Part shown: piece after piece, positions 36,101-45,975 of the stretch
Layout of the letters: the number at the start of each line of letters is the position of its first letter
Numbering within the stretch: the stretch's first letter is position 1
From: Acanthopleura granulata
Lineage: Eukaryota > Mollusca > Polyplacophora > Chitonida > Chitonidae
Assembly (NCBI GenBank): GCA_016165875.1
Contig: JABBOT010000007.1
Location: forward strand, 13,981,806 to 14,045,805
DNA length: 64,000 bases
Direction: 5' to 3'
The notes under the pieces: generated by a model
Told to the model about the DNA's origin: nothing
What the model saw: the letters and a program-made list of their open reading frames with translations, nothing else
Databases searched by the model: none
Made by a program: the position numbers and the translations under genes

Positions 36101-37009
36101 CCTTTAGAATGATTAGATCAGCAGGCAAGTTTTTAGGACCTTCTCTTCTGAGTAAATGGAAAGGTTGAATTGGTTGAACCATGGCTGTAAAGGCGGCACT
36201 TCTTTTTCTGATCATCGCATGCTCTGGTCTCTGTCTTATCTGAGTATCACCACAAGTCTGAACCATGATTCCATTTGTGTGATGTGTGGTACCCTTCCCA
36301 GATAATGTCTCTTCTCCAAAATCTATATTGTCCCACACTAGAATTGTGGGTTTCTCTTTTGGGAATCCTTGAGGAATATCATTTTGTGTAGAAAGTTGCA
36401 GCTGGGCCAGACCTGTTTCAAAATTTTGAATTGTGTCCCATGATGCAGTGTGTCCAAATTTACTGAGAATATTCAGCAGCTGCGAGAATCAGGTTAAGTG
36501 ACAAACAGTAAGACCAAGGCAAAGGGATTTTGGTGTCTGTCTGTGACCTCTGGAAAACAGGTAAACAATGTCTTGTGCAATAGACAAAAACTTCACATCA
36601 TCTTCCTCAGAAACCTCAACAAAGTTTTCTAATGTAGGAAAATCAGATGCACCGATACACCAGGCCAGAAAATTGTATAGTTCCACTGGTGCGACATGTC
36701 TTGCTGAGCTTGTATCTATAGAAGTTGATGTCGGAGGCCATGGAGAAGTCATTCCTGATGAATCTCTCACAGCTAATCTGATAACTGCACCTGCGTTGTA
36801 AAACAGTCTTGATTGGTCTGTATGTGATCCTGTGTGAAAAGCTGTAGCTTGGCCTTGTTCTTCACTTTCACCTGCAGTATCATCTGTTTCAGATGACACA
36901 GGAATCTGGTGTCTCTATTAGGACACATTCACTTGTGTTTCTTCTTAATCGAGAAAAAAACTGCAACTGGGGGAAGTCTCTCCTTACGTGGTACTTCAAG
37001 AGATTAGAT
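33117..37009 (-). pseudogene. exon 4 of the PIN/CXC pseudogene
   Basis: Acceptor 'cttgttttacag'. One long exon of about 3.9 kb. After an early frameshift the frame runs from about 36899 to 34830 with a single TGA at 36489-36491. Later breaks: frameshifts near 34835 and 34705, TAG at 34495, TGA at 34045, frameshifts near 33780 and 33690, and more to the end at 33117. The C-terminus has 'CACKVDNCSSGRCSCVSS' followed by 'CTDLCKCRNC' (about 33196-33295), a CXC/tesmin-like zinc-binding pattern, then an acidic tail and TAG. In the core the expected Asp of an EEADTR-type motif reads EEAGGR (about 33970-33990), so a likely catalytic residue is lost. Confidence 0.75.
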
Positions 37010-37729
37010 CTGTAAAACAAGATGTGTAATTAATTACCAAATAAGTAATAATCTCAGCTCAAAATGTGCACAAGCTACATTAAAATATATACATCACACG
37101 TTTATTTATTTGAAATATATTTTATGGAATACTCAAGAATATTTCACTTTTATGGATAGAGCCTGGAAAAAAACATGTAGTCCCACAGGTGCATATATCC
37201 AACATTAACAACCTTTTGGAAGTGATCTCACTGCTGAGAATCCAACTGACTCCAAAGTCACCTTCTTAGTAACGTGATGGGACACGCATCCCCATACATG
37301 TTAAATAATGTTTTGTTTGAACTCAGAGAAGCAATTCAATCATAATTAATGAGGATTTGCATCAATCTGCACAACTTTGTCATCAGCACTCCAGAAGGCA
37401 AACCTACAACTTTTGCATTACTTATAATTGACATTAAGTTAATATTGTGCTATAGATATGAGTGCAACGGTGCTTCATAACAAGCTCAAGAATATCTTGT
37501 GGGAGGAAAACTGATCAGCACTCGGAATACACACTATGAATTACAGGTTGTACACGATATTTATTTAAATAGTTTAAAGTTAAACAATAACTACACAGAG
37601 TTAGTGGGCTAATTACATCTTAGATCACGCTGGCCGATTAATTGTGAAAAAGTTTCAACCTCAAGGCTACGCGAGTGAGGGCTAATTTCCTACGCTCAAT
37701 CAGGGAATTTTCAAGATTCCCCATTTCCA

Positions 37730-37997
37730 TAGTTTGTGGGGCCTTGGTGGCAATGTGTGAACAGGGTTCTCTCTGTAGCCCTACTTGAGTGTTCCTGCAT
37801 GAAAGTTACTGGAGATCTCCTGCCTTCCACCAATATGACATCTCTCACATATGTGAGAGCTGGTCAACATTACTCTCCAAAGGTCGATGGTTTAGTCAAG
37901 GTACTCCGTTTCCTCCACCCACATGTAAAATCTTGGCTGCCATCATATAAGTGAAATATTCTTATGTATGGCGTTAAGCAATAAGCAAATAAAAAAA
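37730..37997 (+). mobile_element. SINE family B within the intron of the pseudogene
   Basis: Shares 'accaatatgacatctctcac' and 'ctccaaaggtcgatgg' with the copy at 32150-32490 and ends in the family A-type tail 'gtgaaatattcttatgta' plus AAATAAA. It sits antisense inside intron 37010-38365. Confidence 0.6.
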
Positions 37998-38365
37998 TAC
38001 CAAACAGAGCCCATACTACACAAAAGGTGGGCCTTTTCAGGTATGAAAGCAATCTGGCAATTTCATTGCTGAGAAGCCTGTGCTTAAGCTTAGAATTATA
38101 TTTCTTTTCTTGGTTCCTAAAGGCCATAAAAATATTTCACTTGTATGACAGCCACCAACATTATTGTGGGAGGAAAGGTGGACAGAGCCCAGAAAATGCA
38201 TGCTGCTCATATCCCATGAGGATGAAAGGCCTGTCTGAGACAAAATGGTTCAGCAAAATGGATCAAGAGTGACCCTGGTACCATAGAATACCTTTATCTT
38301 GACTCACACTTTTGAAAGAAATAAGTCCATATTATGTCATGCAAAAACATATGCACTTATATTAC

Positions 38366-38524
38366 CTGTAATTGCATATATCAATGTCCTCATGCTGCCT
38401 GATCAATTCAATAAACTTCCGGATTAAAGCAGTCATCCTAAATATCTCCTGCTGTTTAATGATCCTCTGCTCAATGATGGTCTCACAAAATATTTTGTAA
38501 GACTTCTCATATAGTACTTCTTCT
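38366..38524 (-). pseudogene. exon 3 of the PIN/CXC pseudogene
   Basis: Acceptor 'aaggccag' at 38526-38525 and donor GTAAT at 38365. It is fully open and helical, including 'YKIFCETIIEQRIIKQQ' and 'IRQHEDIDICNY', and joins in phase to exon 4 ('RSNLLKYHVRRDFPQLQFF'). Confidence 0.65.
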
Positions 38525-38857
38525 CTGGCCTTTAAAGTAAACAAAATATGTACAATTTAAATTTTACAATAAAAAAATCACAGCTACAGAAATATTCATG
38601 TTAGTTTACACAAATAGTTTATCTCCCAAACATGTACACACACAACCAAAACCCAATAAGAAATATACACCTCTACCCTAAAAATTTACTGCTAAGCAAA
38701 CAATGATGATCTGATCAGAATCCTCTACTGATCTTCCAACATTACAGACAGACTTCACCTACCGGGTCCCCCATCTAGCCGACAGATTTATTCGTTAATA
38801 GTCATTGAGATAACATACATGTATTAAAATTCATAACCTGAAGATCAGTATACTCAC

Positions 38858-39019
38858 TGTTTTTCCACATCTGCCTTCTGGTGACTTAGACAGTGGATGT
38901 ATCCTCTGTAACAGCTCCTGTGGTACTTCACTTCTATGGCTACGCAGTCCCATATTTGTCCCGAATATGGAGTAATATACTCTCATCACACTTCAGTTCT
39001 GCAGCTTCCAATAACTGAC
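38858..39019 (-). pseudogene. exon 2 of the PIN/CXC pseudogene
   Basis: Acceptor 'tttaatatag', donor GTGAGT. It begins in the frame 'QLLEAAELKCDESILLHIR', then after a one-step frameshift reads 'WDCVAIEVKYHRSCYRGYI' (about 38895-38945). The cysteine and histidine spacing mirrors exon 1. Confidence 0.65.
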
Positions 39020-39670
39020 CTATATTAAATACATGAAATCTGAATATGTAGCAATGCTTATAATTCAGCCAGTTACTCAAATGTATGGGTTTGACACCAA
39101 AATGTTTAATAATGTTTAAGTAGTATTTCAGCTATATGAAAGCAATGTCTAATGAGAGTAAGATAAGTTCATGGTGACAATGTGTTCTCATCAAAGAAAT
39201 ATCCTACTGTAAACACAGCCTCAGGCATTGGACATCCAAACCTGCATTCAGTTTAATATCACAGGGATAAACAGAATATGTTAAGAGCCCTACTCTCAAG
39301 CTCTACAAGCATTTGTGTACAATAAATGGAAAGCTGAAGTACAAATGCATCAGGCTACTCTCAAGTAAAACAATACTTTGGTAGGAGAATTTCGACCTGG
39401 GATTGAACCCACATTTCCATGCAGCTACACAGACAGTAACTATGTGTACATGTAAATAGCTGACACAGAAATACAACGTTGATATGCCAGGTACCAGGTA
39501 TATTAGTTTACAGAGAAGTTACATACAAACATAGCATATAAACGGCCTTTTAAACAATATAATCAGGATGCTTGTGAACATTTATACTTTATAGATAATG
39601 ATAGCCTATATATATATATATATATATACATGTATAAGCTAGGTCTACAGTTAGTTACCAATTTCCTCAC

Positions 39671-40185
39671 CCTGCTGTTTTAGTTTCAGCCTGGTGAAGT
39701 TTATCACGGACTCTTTTGTGTCTTGATGTGACCATTTTTTGAAACTTCTTGCATATGATAAAAATGTGGGGCAAAACTGAAGGAGCAGGCCTTGGAGATG
39801 CAGTCATCGATCCCCAAGCTGACCGTAGTTTTTGACGTGATAGCCCATGTCGACTCACTTCATATTCGTCACTACCACTTGGTAGTGTCTTCAGTGTCCC
39901 TTTTTCTCGTCTACTGATGGCAAGCTGCATCTTCTGTAGCAAACGTCCTGTAGCATGCGTCATGGTATCCAGCATTTGTCGGAATATCAACAGGTTCAAC
40001 TCCAGGCGTCGACAGCAACACGCTATGAGATTCAGCACACAAACGTTCAGCTCCCTCAAGCTCTAACCACTGCCTGTCGTAGTTTAGAAAAATTTCCCAC
40101 TAAACGGTCGAATACCACCGCTTTCTCTGCTGTCACAGTGAACATAACATAACAGTGTTCCGCTACAACCGCTGCTTTCCGCCAT
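39671..40185 (-). pseudogene. exon 1 of the PIN/CXC pseudogene
   Basis: Starts at the ATG at 40185 (MAESSGCSG). After a frameshift it reads 'FLNYDRQWLELEGAERLC' and 'DIPTNAGYHDACYRTF' (about 39941-39985), shifts frame again, then gives a basic segment and 'VLPHIFIICKK'. The donor region reads gcagggtgagg. One G more than the phase requires suggests an insertion at the splice site. Confidence 0.65.
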
Positions 40186-40329
40186 GCTGCTGTAGCTGTC
40201 AGTCAACGACAACGTGACCGGAATTTGACGCTATATTTGTCAGAGCCAATCAGTGAACTAGGATTGTCCCCTTGCGGATTGATACTGACACTGGGTGTTG
40301 ATAAATTGGTCGTGATCAGGCGAAACACA

Positions 40330-41260
40330 TTCCCCGATTCAGAGCAGATTTTTTAATTAATGACGGACCTTCTTCTGTAGAACTTGAACGATACAACGAA
40401 CAGCGTATGGCCTAATACGCATTGTCTTTCGTGAGTAAGAGTTTGGGTGTTCTAGGTCACGTGCCCTGGCCGTTATATTGGGTTGATAGGAAAAGTTGGG
40501 GAAAAATAGGAAAGACATTTCTTCTGAACCCTCAGTCCGACTGATCTGAAATATTGCGTATGTGACAACTGTTGCCTTTGCAAATATTTGGTCTGAAACA
40601 GAATGGAATATGTGAGCAAATAACCGGAACCGCAAGTGATGTCATATGAAAACCAAAACTTTGAATTTGAGTCTTGTAAACATGTTACCCGAGGTAATTT
40701 GACGTCCTGCTTACGAATCTGATCTTATTTCCTTCCTACGATGTACACTTTTGTCGCAAAATGCGATCAAATTGTGATAGAAAACGGTTAAGGCTGCAAA
40801 ACTCAAGGTCGCTCAGTGGAAAGTGCTATATATGTTCTGTACGCGTACTGAAAATCTTTGAGCTGTCTTAAATACAGGATCTACAGGGCTTCAAGGTTTA
40901 ACCAAAGGCCGATTTACTATGTTTGGTACATTTAAGTCTGTATGATATATAATGCATGTACAGTGCATTCGTCTTTCGGATGAATGTACAAATACTGAAA
41001 GCATGCTAACCGATGTAGTTTGACGTCCTGATCACCAGTGTGGTTTTATTTCTTTTCTGCAGTGCTAACTTTTCCAACAAATTGCGATGGAACGCCCGAT
41101 ATTTTCAGGTAACGTGAATGAAAACTGCTGCAGAAGTAATCCTGAAAATTGCGGAGCGGAACGGGCTGCACGTCTGCTGTATTTCTACCGATGTAACGAA
41201 ATGTATGTAAAAAGGTTTGAACCCCGGAATCGCTGTCCATGACAGCTATATTATTTTTCT
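40330..41260. repeat. second copy of the composite repeat
   Basis: Two units with 'gtttgacgtcctgatcac' type starts (about 40690 and 41015), 'acaggatctacagggcttc' and 'gaaagcatgctaacc' match those near 29.0-29.7 kb. The flank at 40340-40670 has 'ccgcaagtgatgtcat', a degraded form of the CRE-bearing block at 26992 and 30095. Confidence 0.65.
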
Positions 41261-41269
41261 TTGGCTTTT

Positions 41270-42424
41270 GATTTTATTTTGAAAAGGAAAAGGCTGCGCA
41301 TTCACACCCATCCTAATAAATCTGTCATGTTAAATTAAAAAGTTTTCTGTGAAGGGAAAGACAAACATAACAGAACATTTCATAATATGTAAAAGTGTGA
41401 TTTCAGATATTTACATGTAAGGTACAAAGATATATATTGGGGGTACTAAATTTTCCATTCACTCATGTCAGTCTTGAATCAATTACTTTACTTCCATTCA
41501 CAATAGCAGCCATTGTAGTTTTTGATTTGTCCATGTATGGTTGTCTTTTTCTTTGCACCAAATTCCTACAATATCTTACTTGTATTAGTAGTATATAATG
41601 TAACTCACGACCATTATTCCTGTCTTTTAACCTGGGTGGTACCGGTGGTACCGCTATGACGTCATAGGGTTTGGCAGCTTGGCAAGTTGTGGCGGGGAAG
41701 TACCGTTATGACGTCATGGGGTTTGGCAGGGTGCCAAGTTGCAGGGGTCATACGTTACGTGAGATTATGCGCGCATATAGAAACAGGGCTTATCAATGGG
41801 TTACTTGTGTGTACAGAAATATAAAGAATACGGCGTGAAATATCAGCTTTTAGTTGCGATATAAATTTAAATAATAGAAAAAATATATATAGACACTCGT
41901 AATATATATAATCTTTTTCCCAGTATGGATGCAAATGGTAGTGTTATATGCGGATGAGAGGGGGTATAGTTTGCTGTGTGTATGTACATGTATGTATTTA
42001 AATTCCTAGCAAATCAGTTAACGGAGGATGAATGTCAGGAGGGCTGATTTTTTTTCGGGGGGTTTTACATAAAACGAATAAATCACACACATTAATATGT
42101 CGATGAAAACGGGTATAGCTTGGCGTATGTACATGTATGTACATTCTTATCATAAAAATCAAGGGGGGTGCATGTGAGGGGTTGATTTTTTGTTCTTTTT
42201 TTTTTACATGACTTTTTTTGACATGACTCACATATCATCCTCAGAGTTTTGAAAGTCCCTTTCTGAAGACTTGGCTGGTCCTGAAAAGGACAGTTGGAGA
42301 TGTTGGTGGAGGGGGAGGGCGGTCGGTATTGAATTCCCCACTCCGCCCTACTGACCGCCATCCGGTAAGGTGTTGGCCGGTGCTAATCCTGTGGCTGCGG
42401 CTGTTGCTCTTACATTTGCCACTC
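41270..42424. other. gene-free region left of Polinton P1
   Basis: No gene is supported. It contains two nearby TGACGTCA sites in a short duplication (41651-41745) and short AT-rich microsatellite-like stretches. Nothing marks a clear transposon terminus before homology to P2 begins at about 42425. Confidence 0.6.
41651..41745. repeat. short direct duplication containing two CRE-like palindromes
   Basis: Two blocks of about 55-60 bp read 'accgctatgacgtcatagg' and 'accgttatgacgtcatggg', each followed by 'gtttggcag' and 'gcaagttg' or a close variant. Confidence 0.6.
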
Positions 42425-42469
42425 CAGCTCCCTCGATTTATTTTTCTGTACACATCTCAGGATGCACGT

Positions 42470-42490
42470 TGAATACTATAAAATACCGTT
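42470..42490 (+). promoter_or_regulatory. candidate TATA box near the P1 left part
   Basis: TATAAAA in 'actataaaataccgtt' is conserved at the equivalent place in P2 (near 58410). It lies about 380 bases before the first ORF. The distance is long, so the function is uncertain. Confidence 0.3.
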
Positions 42491-42858
42491 GATTCGTTCA
42501 GCGTGTTTGAAATGTTCCAGTAAATAAAATAAAAGAAAAATATTATCGAAAACTATGTGTTTGTTTGTTTTATGATGTAGCAGTTTATGTTGATAATCGG
42601 TCTTGATCTGATTGATGTTTATTATTATTTATGGTGCGCTAAAAAAATGATTGGTATCGATTTGGATTTATGCATAACCTACGGCCGGCAGGCTTAGGGA
42701 GTGATTATGGTGCGAAGAGTATTTCCCTCTTGAAACAGGAAAAATCTGTGAGCGACGATCATATATATATACGTAGGTCGAGAATAGTACAAGACGTATG
42801 GTACTCTACAATATTTCATTATTATTTCACTGCCTACAGAGGTGATAAGAATCCTAAG

Positions 42859-43197
42859 ATGAAATCGACGGTTTTAGGGTGAAAAGAACTTGTTGATTCA
42901 GTAACCGATCTCCAAGCATATAAGGGCTTACTGGAATCTATGTTTGAAGATCAGCTTGTGAACGAAGGCCGATGTACTATTCTCCGACTATTCACCAAAG
43001 ACGTTTGTGACCGGTTAGAGAATTCTAATCCGATTCGTAAATATTATCACCAGGAAGTTATAGCGAAATTCATGATGTTACAGCGCAAGTCAGTCGCTAC
43101 AACCCAAACAAAACCCGAATCAATATCTCTCACGCCCTGGATGTTTTACACATCTCTATCTGTCTGTAACACTTGTGCTCCTACTTGTGTGTATTAA
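42859..43197 (+). pseudogene. P1 small ORF 1, function unknown
   Basis: From about codon 20 it matches the P2 frame at 58893-59213 ('LESMFEDQLVNEGRC', 'LFTKDVCDRLENSNPIRK'). In P1 the first codons are separated from the rest by a small indel and a stop. The product looks like a short alpha-helical protein without a recognised domain. It lies just upstream of the integrase in both copies, so it belongs to the element. Confidence 0.55.
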
Positions 43198-43296
43198 GTG
43201 AAAATGGGTATAAAATAAAACGTATCTGTTCATTATGACTTACCGCCGAGAGAGGATGGGAGTTCGATTCCATACGAAGACAAAAAAAAAAAAAGG

Positions 43297-44387
43297 GTGA
43301 GCAAAACAAAATCTCAGGATACCATCGCTAAAGTCTTACTACAGTTATATTATGACCCCCAAAGTCCAGCAGCTTATAGCGGATTAGGTGCTTTATTACG
43401 GGCACCACGTCAGCATGATTTACCTGTGTCACGTGATGGTGTAAAGACTTGGTTAGCCGAACAGGAGGCGTATACACTTCATCGTCCAGCTCAGCCACAC
43501 TACGCTCATAATAGAGTTATTGTGGGCAGGATAGACAGTCAGTGGCAAGCTGATTTGGTTGACATGAGTAGACTAGCTAGGTATAATTCAGCCAACCGTT
43601 ACCTGCTCACATGCATCGATATTCTTTCTAATATGCTTGGGTGGTCCCCGTTCCTACCAAGACAGGTGCTAATCTTATTGAGGCGTTTAAACGGATTTTC
43701 AAGTCCGGACGAAAGCCATTATTTTGACAAACTGATGAAGGGACAGAGTATCTCAATAAGGTATTTCAGGCATTTGTAAACGACCATGGGACTTTTTATT
43801 TTCACACATTTAATGAAACGAAAGCCTCCGTAGCTGAGAACTTTAAAGGTCGCATGTATAAATATTTCACCGCTAATAACACTCGGCGTTACCTGGATGT
43901 TTTACCTGCCTTAACACAGGGTTACAATCGGGCGTATCACCGCAGCGTCCCGCCAGCTCCGATTACCGTTACAGCTGACAATCAACATGAAGTTCGGGCT
44001 ATATTATATAGTTCTACGAAGTCCTAGTGTAGTCAACGAATTTATCGGTATAAAATAGGAGATCTCGTTCGCATTAGTAAAGTGAAGAGAACTTTTGAGA
44101 AGTCTTACCTATCTAACTGGAGTCAAGAAATTTTCCGCCTTGTAGCACGTCATCCTAGGGAACCTGTGGAGTACACATTAGCTGATTTGAATGGAGAAAG
44201 ACTCTCGGGGACATTTTACAAGACAGAACTCCAACCCGTAAAAACTACACTTGATACGTACTATCAAATGGAAAGTGTATTAGATAGCAAAAAGGAACAT
44301 GGCAAAACATATTACTTGGTGAAATGGTAAGACTCGCCAGTTAGTTTTAATTCGTGGGTCCCAGCGAGAGATGTGAAACGTATTTAA
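43297..44387 (+). pseudogene. P1 integrase (DDE type) with chromo-like C-terminus, broken
   Basis: Would catalyse insertion of the element into host DNA. Visible pieces: the first-Asp region 'DSQWQADLVDMSRL', a one-base deletion near 43628 that shifts the frame before the 'YAWVV' strand, the second-Asp region near 43726 preceded by a TGA that P2 also has, the Glu region 'NETKASVAENF' near 43810, and a C-terminal tail ending 'FNSWVPARDVKRI' before TAA at 44385. A further in-frame TAA lies near 44329. Chromo-like tails are usual for Polinton integrases. The true start is uncertain because an A-tract precedes the frame. Confidence 0.8.
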
Positions 44388-44396
44388 AACAGTGGC

Positions 44397-44954
44397 TTGA
44401 GAACTGATTTAACATCGCAACTGACTAGAGACAAATATTTGTTACGCATCCTGCAAGAGCGATGGAACAAGACGCGTTTTGATAAGTTTTCGAGGAATAA
44501 GACGGAACGATTTCCCTTGATATTTACCCGGCGTAATATATTGCTCAGGAGGCCTGACATTACCTCGATTCCATCTTCCCCGCCACCTACTCAACCTCCA
44601 GCTTACCAAAGGCCGAACACAGCGCCTAGTATTCGAGATATTGCCAGGCCAATTTGGCCCAGCGATATTACCGAGCAAACTAAGCGCAAGACTGAACTTA
44701 CTACAGCACCTGTACCAGTGAATTCATCTCAGCACACTACCGTAAAGGCTGGACCTACGAGCCCACCTGCCCAGGAGAATTCATCTCAACACACCTCTGT
44801 ATCTTACCAGCCCCAACGTCGTCAATCTCAGCCATTTTCCCTCAACGTGACTTTGCCACTAAGCCCATGGATGTACGATGGAGCCACCCATTTTCCTGCC
44901 TTGTCAGCGGACCGACAGGAAGTGACAAATCAGTCTTTGTCAAACGTGTTATAG
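44397..44954 (+). pseudogene. P1 proline-rich ORF lacking its N-terminal membrane segment
   Basis: Matches the P2 ORF at 60441-61064 from 'DLTSQL' onward. About 140 bases present in P2 (about 60405-60545), including the ATG and a hydrophobic segment, are missing, so no proper start remains. The rest is Pro, Ser, Thr and Gln-rich and overlaps the ATPase start in another frame, as in P2. Function unknown. Confidence 0.6.
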
Positions 44955-45487
44955 AGCATGCTAGTGAACTTATCCATCCATCTCCCCAGCGTGTAGTATG
45001 GTGTTACGGTGAATGGCAACCCATGTACACTACCTTACCAAATGTGGAATTTCAAGAAGGAGTACCTAGTCCAACAACGTTTAATCCGGATGAACGAACT
45101 TTCTTAATTCTCGATGATTTAATGGCTGAAGCGGACGACCGTGTAACAGCACTATTTACTAATGGAAGTCCTCATCGTAATACCAGTGTTGTCTACGTTG
45201 TGCAGAATCTGTTTAACAAAAGCAAAGATCATAGAACGATTAGCTTAAACGCTCATTATTTGCTCATATTTAAAAACCCTCGAGACTCCTCTCAATTACT
45301 ACCATTGCCAAAGAAATTACCCCACGTAAAATACGGTATGTGCAAGAAGCCTTTAAAGATGCCACATGCGTATCTTACAGGGTGTTTGCTTGTCGATTTC
45401 AAGCAAACTACACCCGATCATCTCCGCTTGCGTACACATATATTCGCCGACGATGAGATGCAGTTTTTCTATCTCCCTAAGTCATAA
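44867..45487 (+). CDS. P1 genome-packaging ATPase (FtsK/HerA, A32-like)
   Basis: A 206-residue open frame. It has a P-loop 'GPTGSDKS' near residues 14-21 and a Walker B stretch 'FLILDDLMAEADD' near residues 80-92, followed by 'VVYVVQNLF', a sensor-like strand seen in Polinton ATPases. These enzymes drive DNA into the capsid. The P-loop has Asp where Gly normally precedes the Lys, a change also in P2, which should weaken nucleotide binding. Compared with P2, small compensating indels alter residues around 145-165. The frame is open, but the enzyme may be dead. Confidence 0.8.
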   Translation: MDVRWSHPFSCLVSGPTGSDKSVFVKRVIEHASELIHPSPQRVVWCYGEWQPMYTTLPNVEFQEGVPSPTTFNPDERTFLILDDLMAEADDRVTALFTNGSPHRNTSVVYVVQNLFNKSKDHRTISLNAHYLLIFKNPRDSSQLLPLPKKLPHVKYGMCKKPLKMPHAYLTGCLLVDFKQTTPDHLRLRTHIFADDEMQFFYLPKS

Positions 45488-45559
45488 AAATATTAACTTT
45501 CAGGGAGGAATAACTCTCACAGGCATATGCAATAAAACCTCCCGACATATCACTTACCA

Positions 45560-45586
45560 CGTCATTATATAATTAGACAAAAGACC
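45560..45586 (+). promoter_or_regulatory. conserved TATATAA block upstream of pX
   Basis: 'cgtcattatataattag' lies about 10-25 bases before the pX ATG and is kept in all three pX copies (here, near 50080 and near 61705). It could be a viral promoter or simply reflect recent duplication. Confidence 0.35.
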
Positions 45587-45922
45587 ATGTCAGCACGATT
45601 ACGTCGCTTCGCACCTTTGCCAAAACTTCTGGTCAAGGGTGGCCTGCAGGTGAAGAAGACAATTCTTCGTGGACCTAATGCTGAATTTATCCGCTCTGTA
45701 TGCGAGGTTTGTAAGAACATTTTAAATGGGAAAATCCCATTAACACCAGCTCAGAAGGCCCGGTTACATCCTCACAAGACACATATACGTGCGCTAGTAA
45801 ACAAGAGCACTCCGCTTCAACGCAAACGGACCATTATACAGAAAGGTGGAATAGCACCCCTCTTTATGGCCATTCCGGCTATTGTCTCTCTTATAGATGG
45901 ATTGTTTCAGGGTGGAAGTTAA
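45587..45922 (+). CDS. P1 pX-like small basic capsid/core protein, copy A
   Basis: 111 residues, open. Basic N-terminus, 'GPNAEFIRSVCEVCKNIL', 'IPLTPAQKARL' and a hydrophobic, glycine-containing C-terminal helix 'LFMAIPAIVSLIDGLFQGG'. This fits the small Polinton/adintovirus protein often compared with adenovirus pX or pVI-type core proteins. A role in DNA condensation or membrane disruption is inference from the family. It is followed by an A-rich stretch and a short fragment of the next ORF. Confidence 0.75.
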   Translation: MSARLRRFAPLPKLLVKGGLQVKKTILRGPNAEFIRSVCEVCKNILNGKIPLTPAQKARLHPHKTHIRALVNKSTPLQRKRTIIQKGGIAPLFMAIPAIVSLIDGLFQGGS

Positions 45923-45975
45923 GAAAAAGAAAAAAAATGTCTCATATGAAAGAAATGGCCTTAGTTGAACTTCAT

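Larger units (their letters stand above)
33117..40185 (-). pseudogene. decayed four-exon gene of an uncharacterised invertebrate family (PIN-like core, CXC end)
   Basis: Exons on the minus strand: 40185-39671, 39019-38858, 38524-38366 and 37009-33117, with GT/AG junctions. Phases agree at the second and third junctions; the first agrees if one extra G at the donor is an insertion. Readable order: two YHxxCYR motifs (exons 1 and 2), a helical middle, 'ELYNFLAWCIGAS', a 502-codon open block with 'VWDNIDFGEETL' and 'MPWYFAYDRMNYSRYLPAYW', a PIN/FEN-like acidic series ('IVDGMDILQAL', 'IIRSPDTDVAVIAL', 'TFTGCDSTSAF'), and a C-terminal CXC-type cysteine cluster with an acidic tail. It carries about a dozen lesions, including stops at 36489, 34495 and 34045. 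I recall relatives among uncharacterised multi-copy proteins of molluscs and cnidarians; the nuclease role is inference. Introns exclude a retrocopy. Confidence 0.8.
42425..45975 (+). mobile_element. Polinton/Maverick (adintovirus-like) element P1, truncated
   Basis: Gene order (small ORF, integrase, proline-rich ORF, FtsK/HerA-type ATPase, pX-like protein) matches that of Polintons, large DNA transposons related to adenovirus-like viruses. Homology to P2 starts near 42425 (P2 58360) and ends near 45975, inside the next ORF. No terminal inverted repeats, polymerase B, protease or major capsid genes are present. It is inactive by truncation and frameshifts. Confidence 0.85.

Noticed and set aside
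42241..42453. Basic Ser/Arg-rich frame and a gtccttttcaggac stem that recalls histone genes
   Set aside because: The stem lacks the full histone 3' stem-loop flanks and the frame does not align with any histone core sequence.
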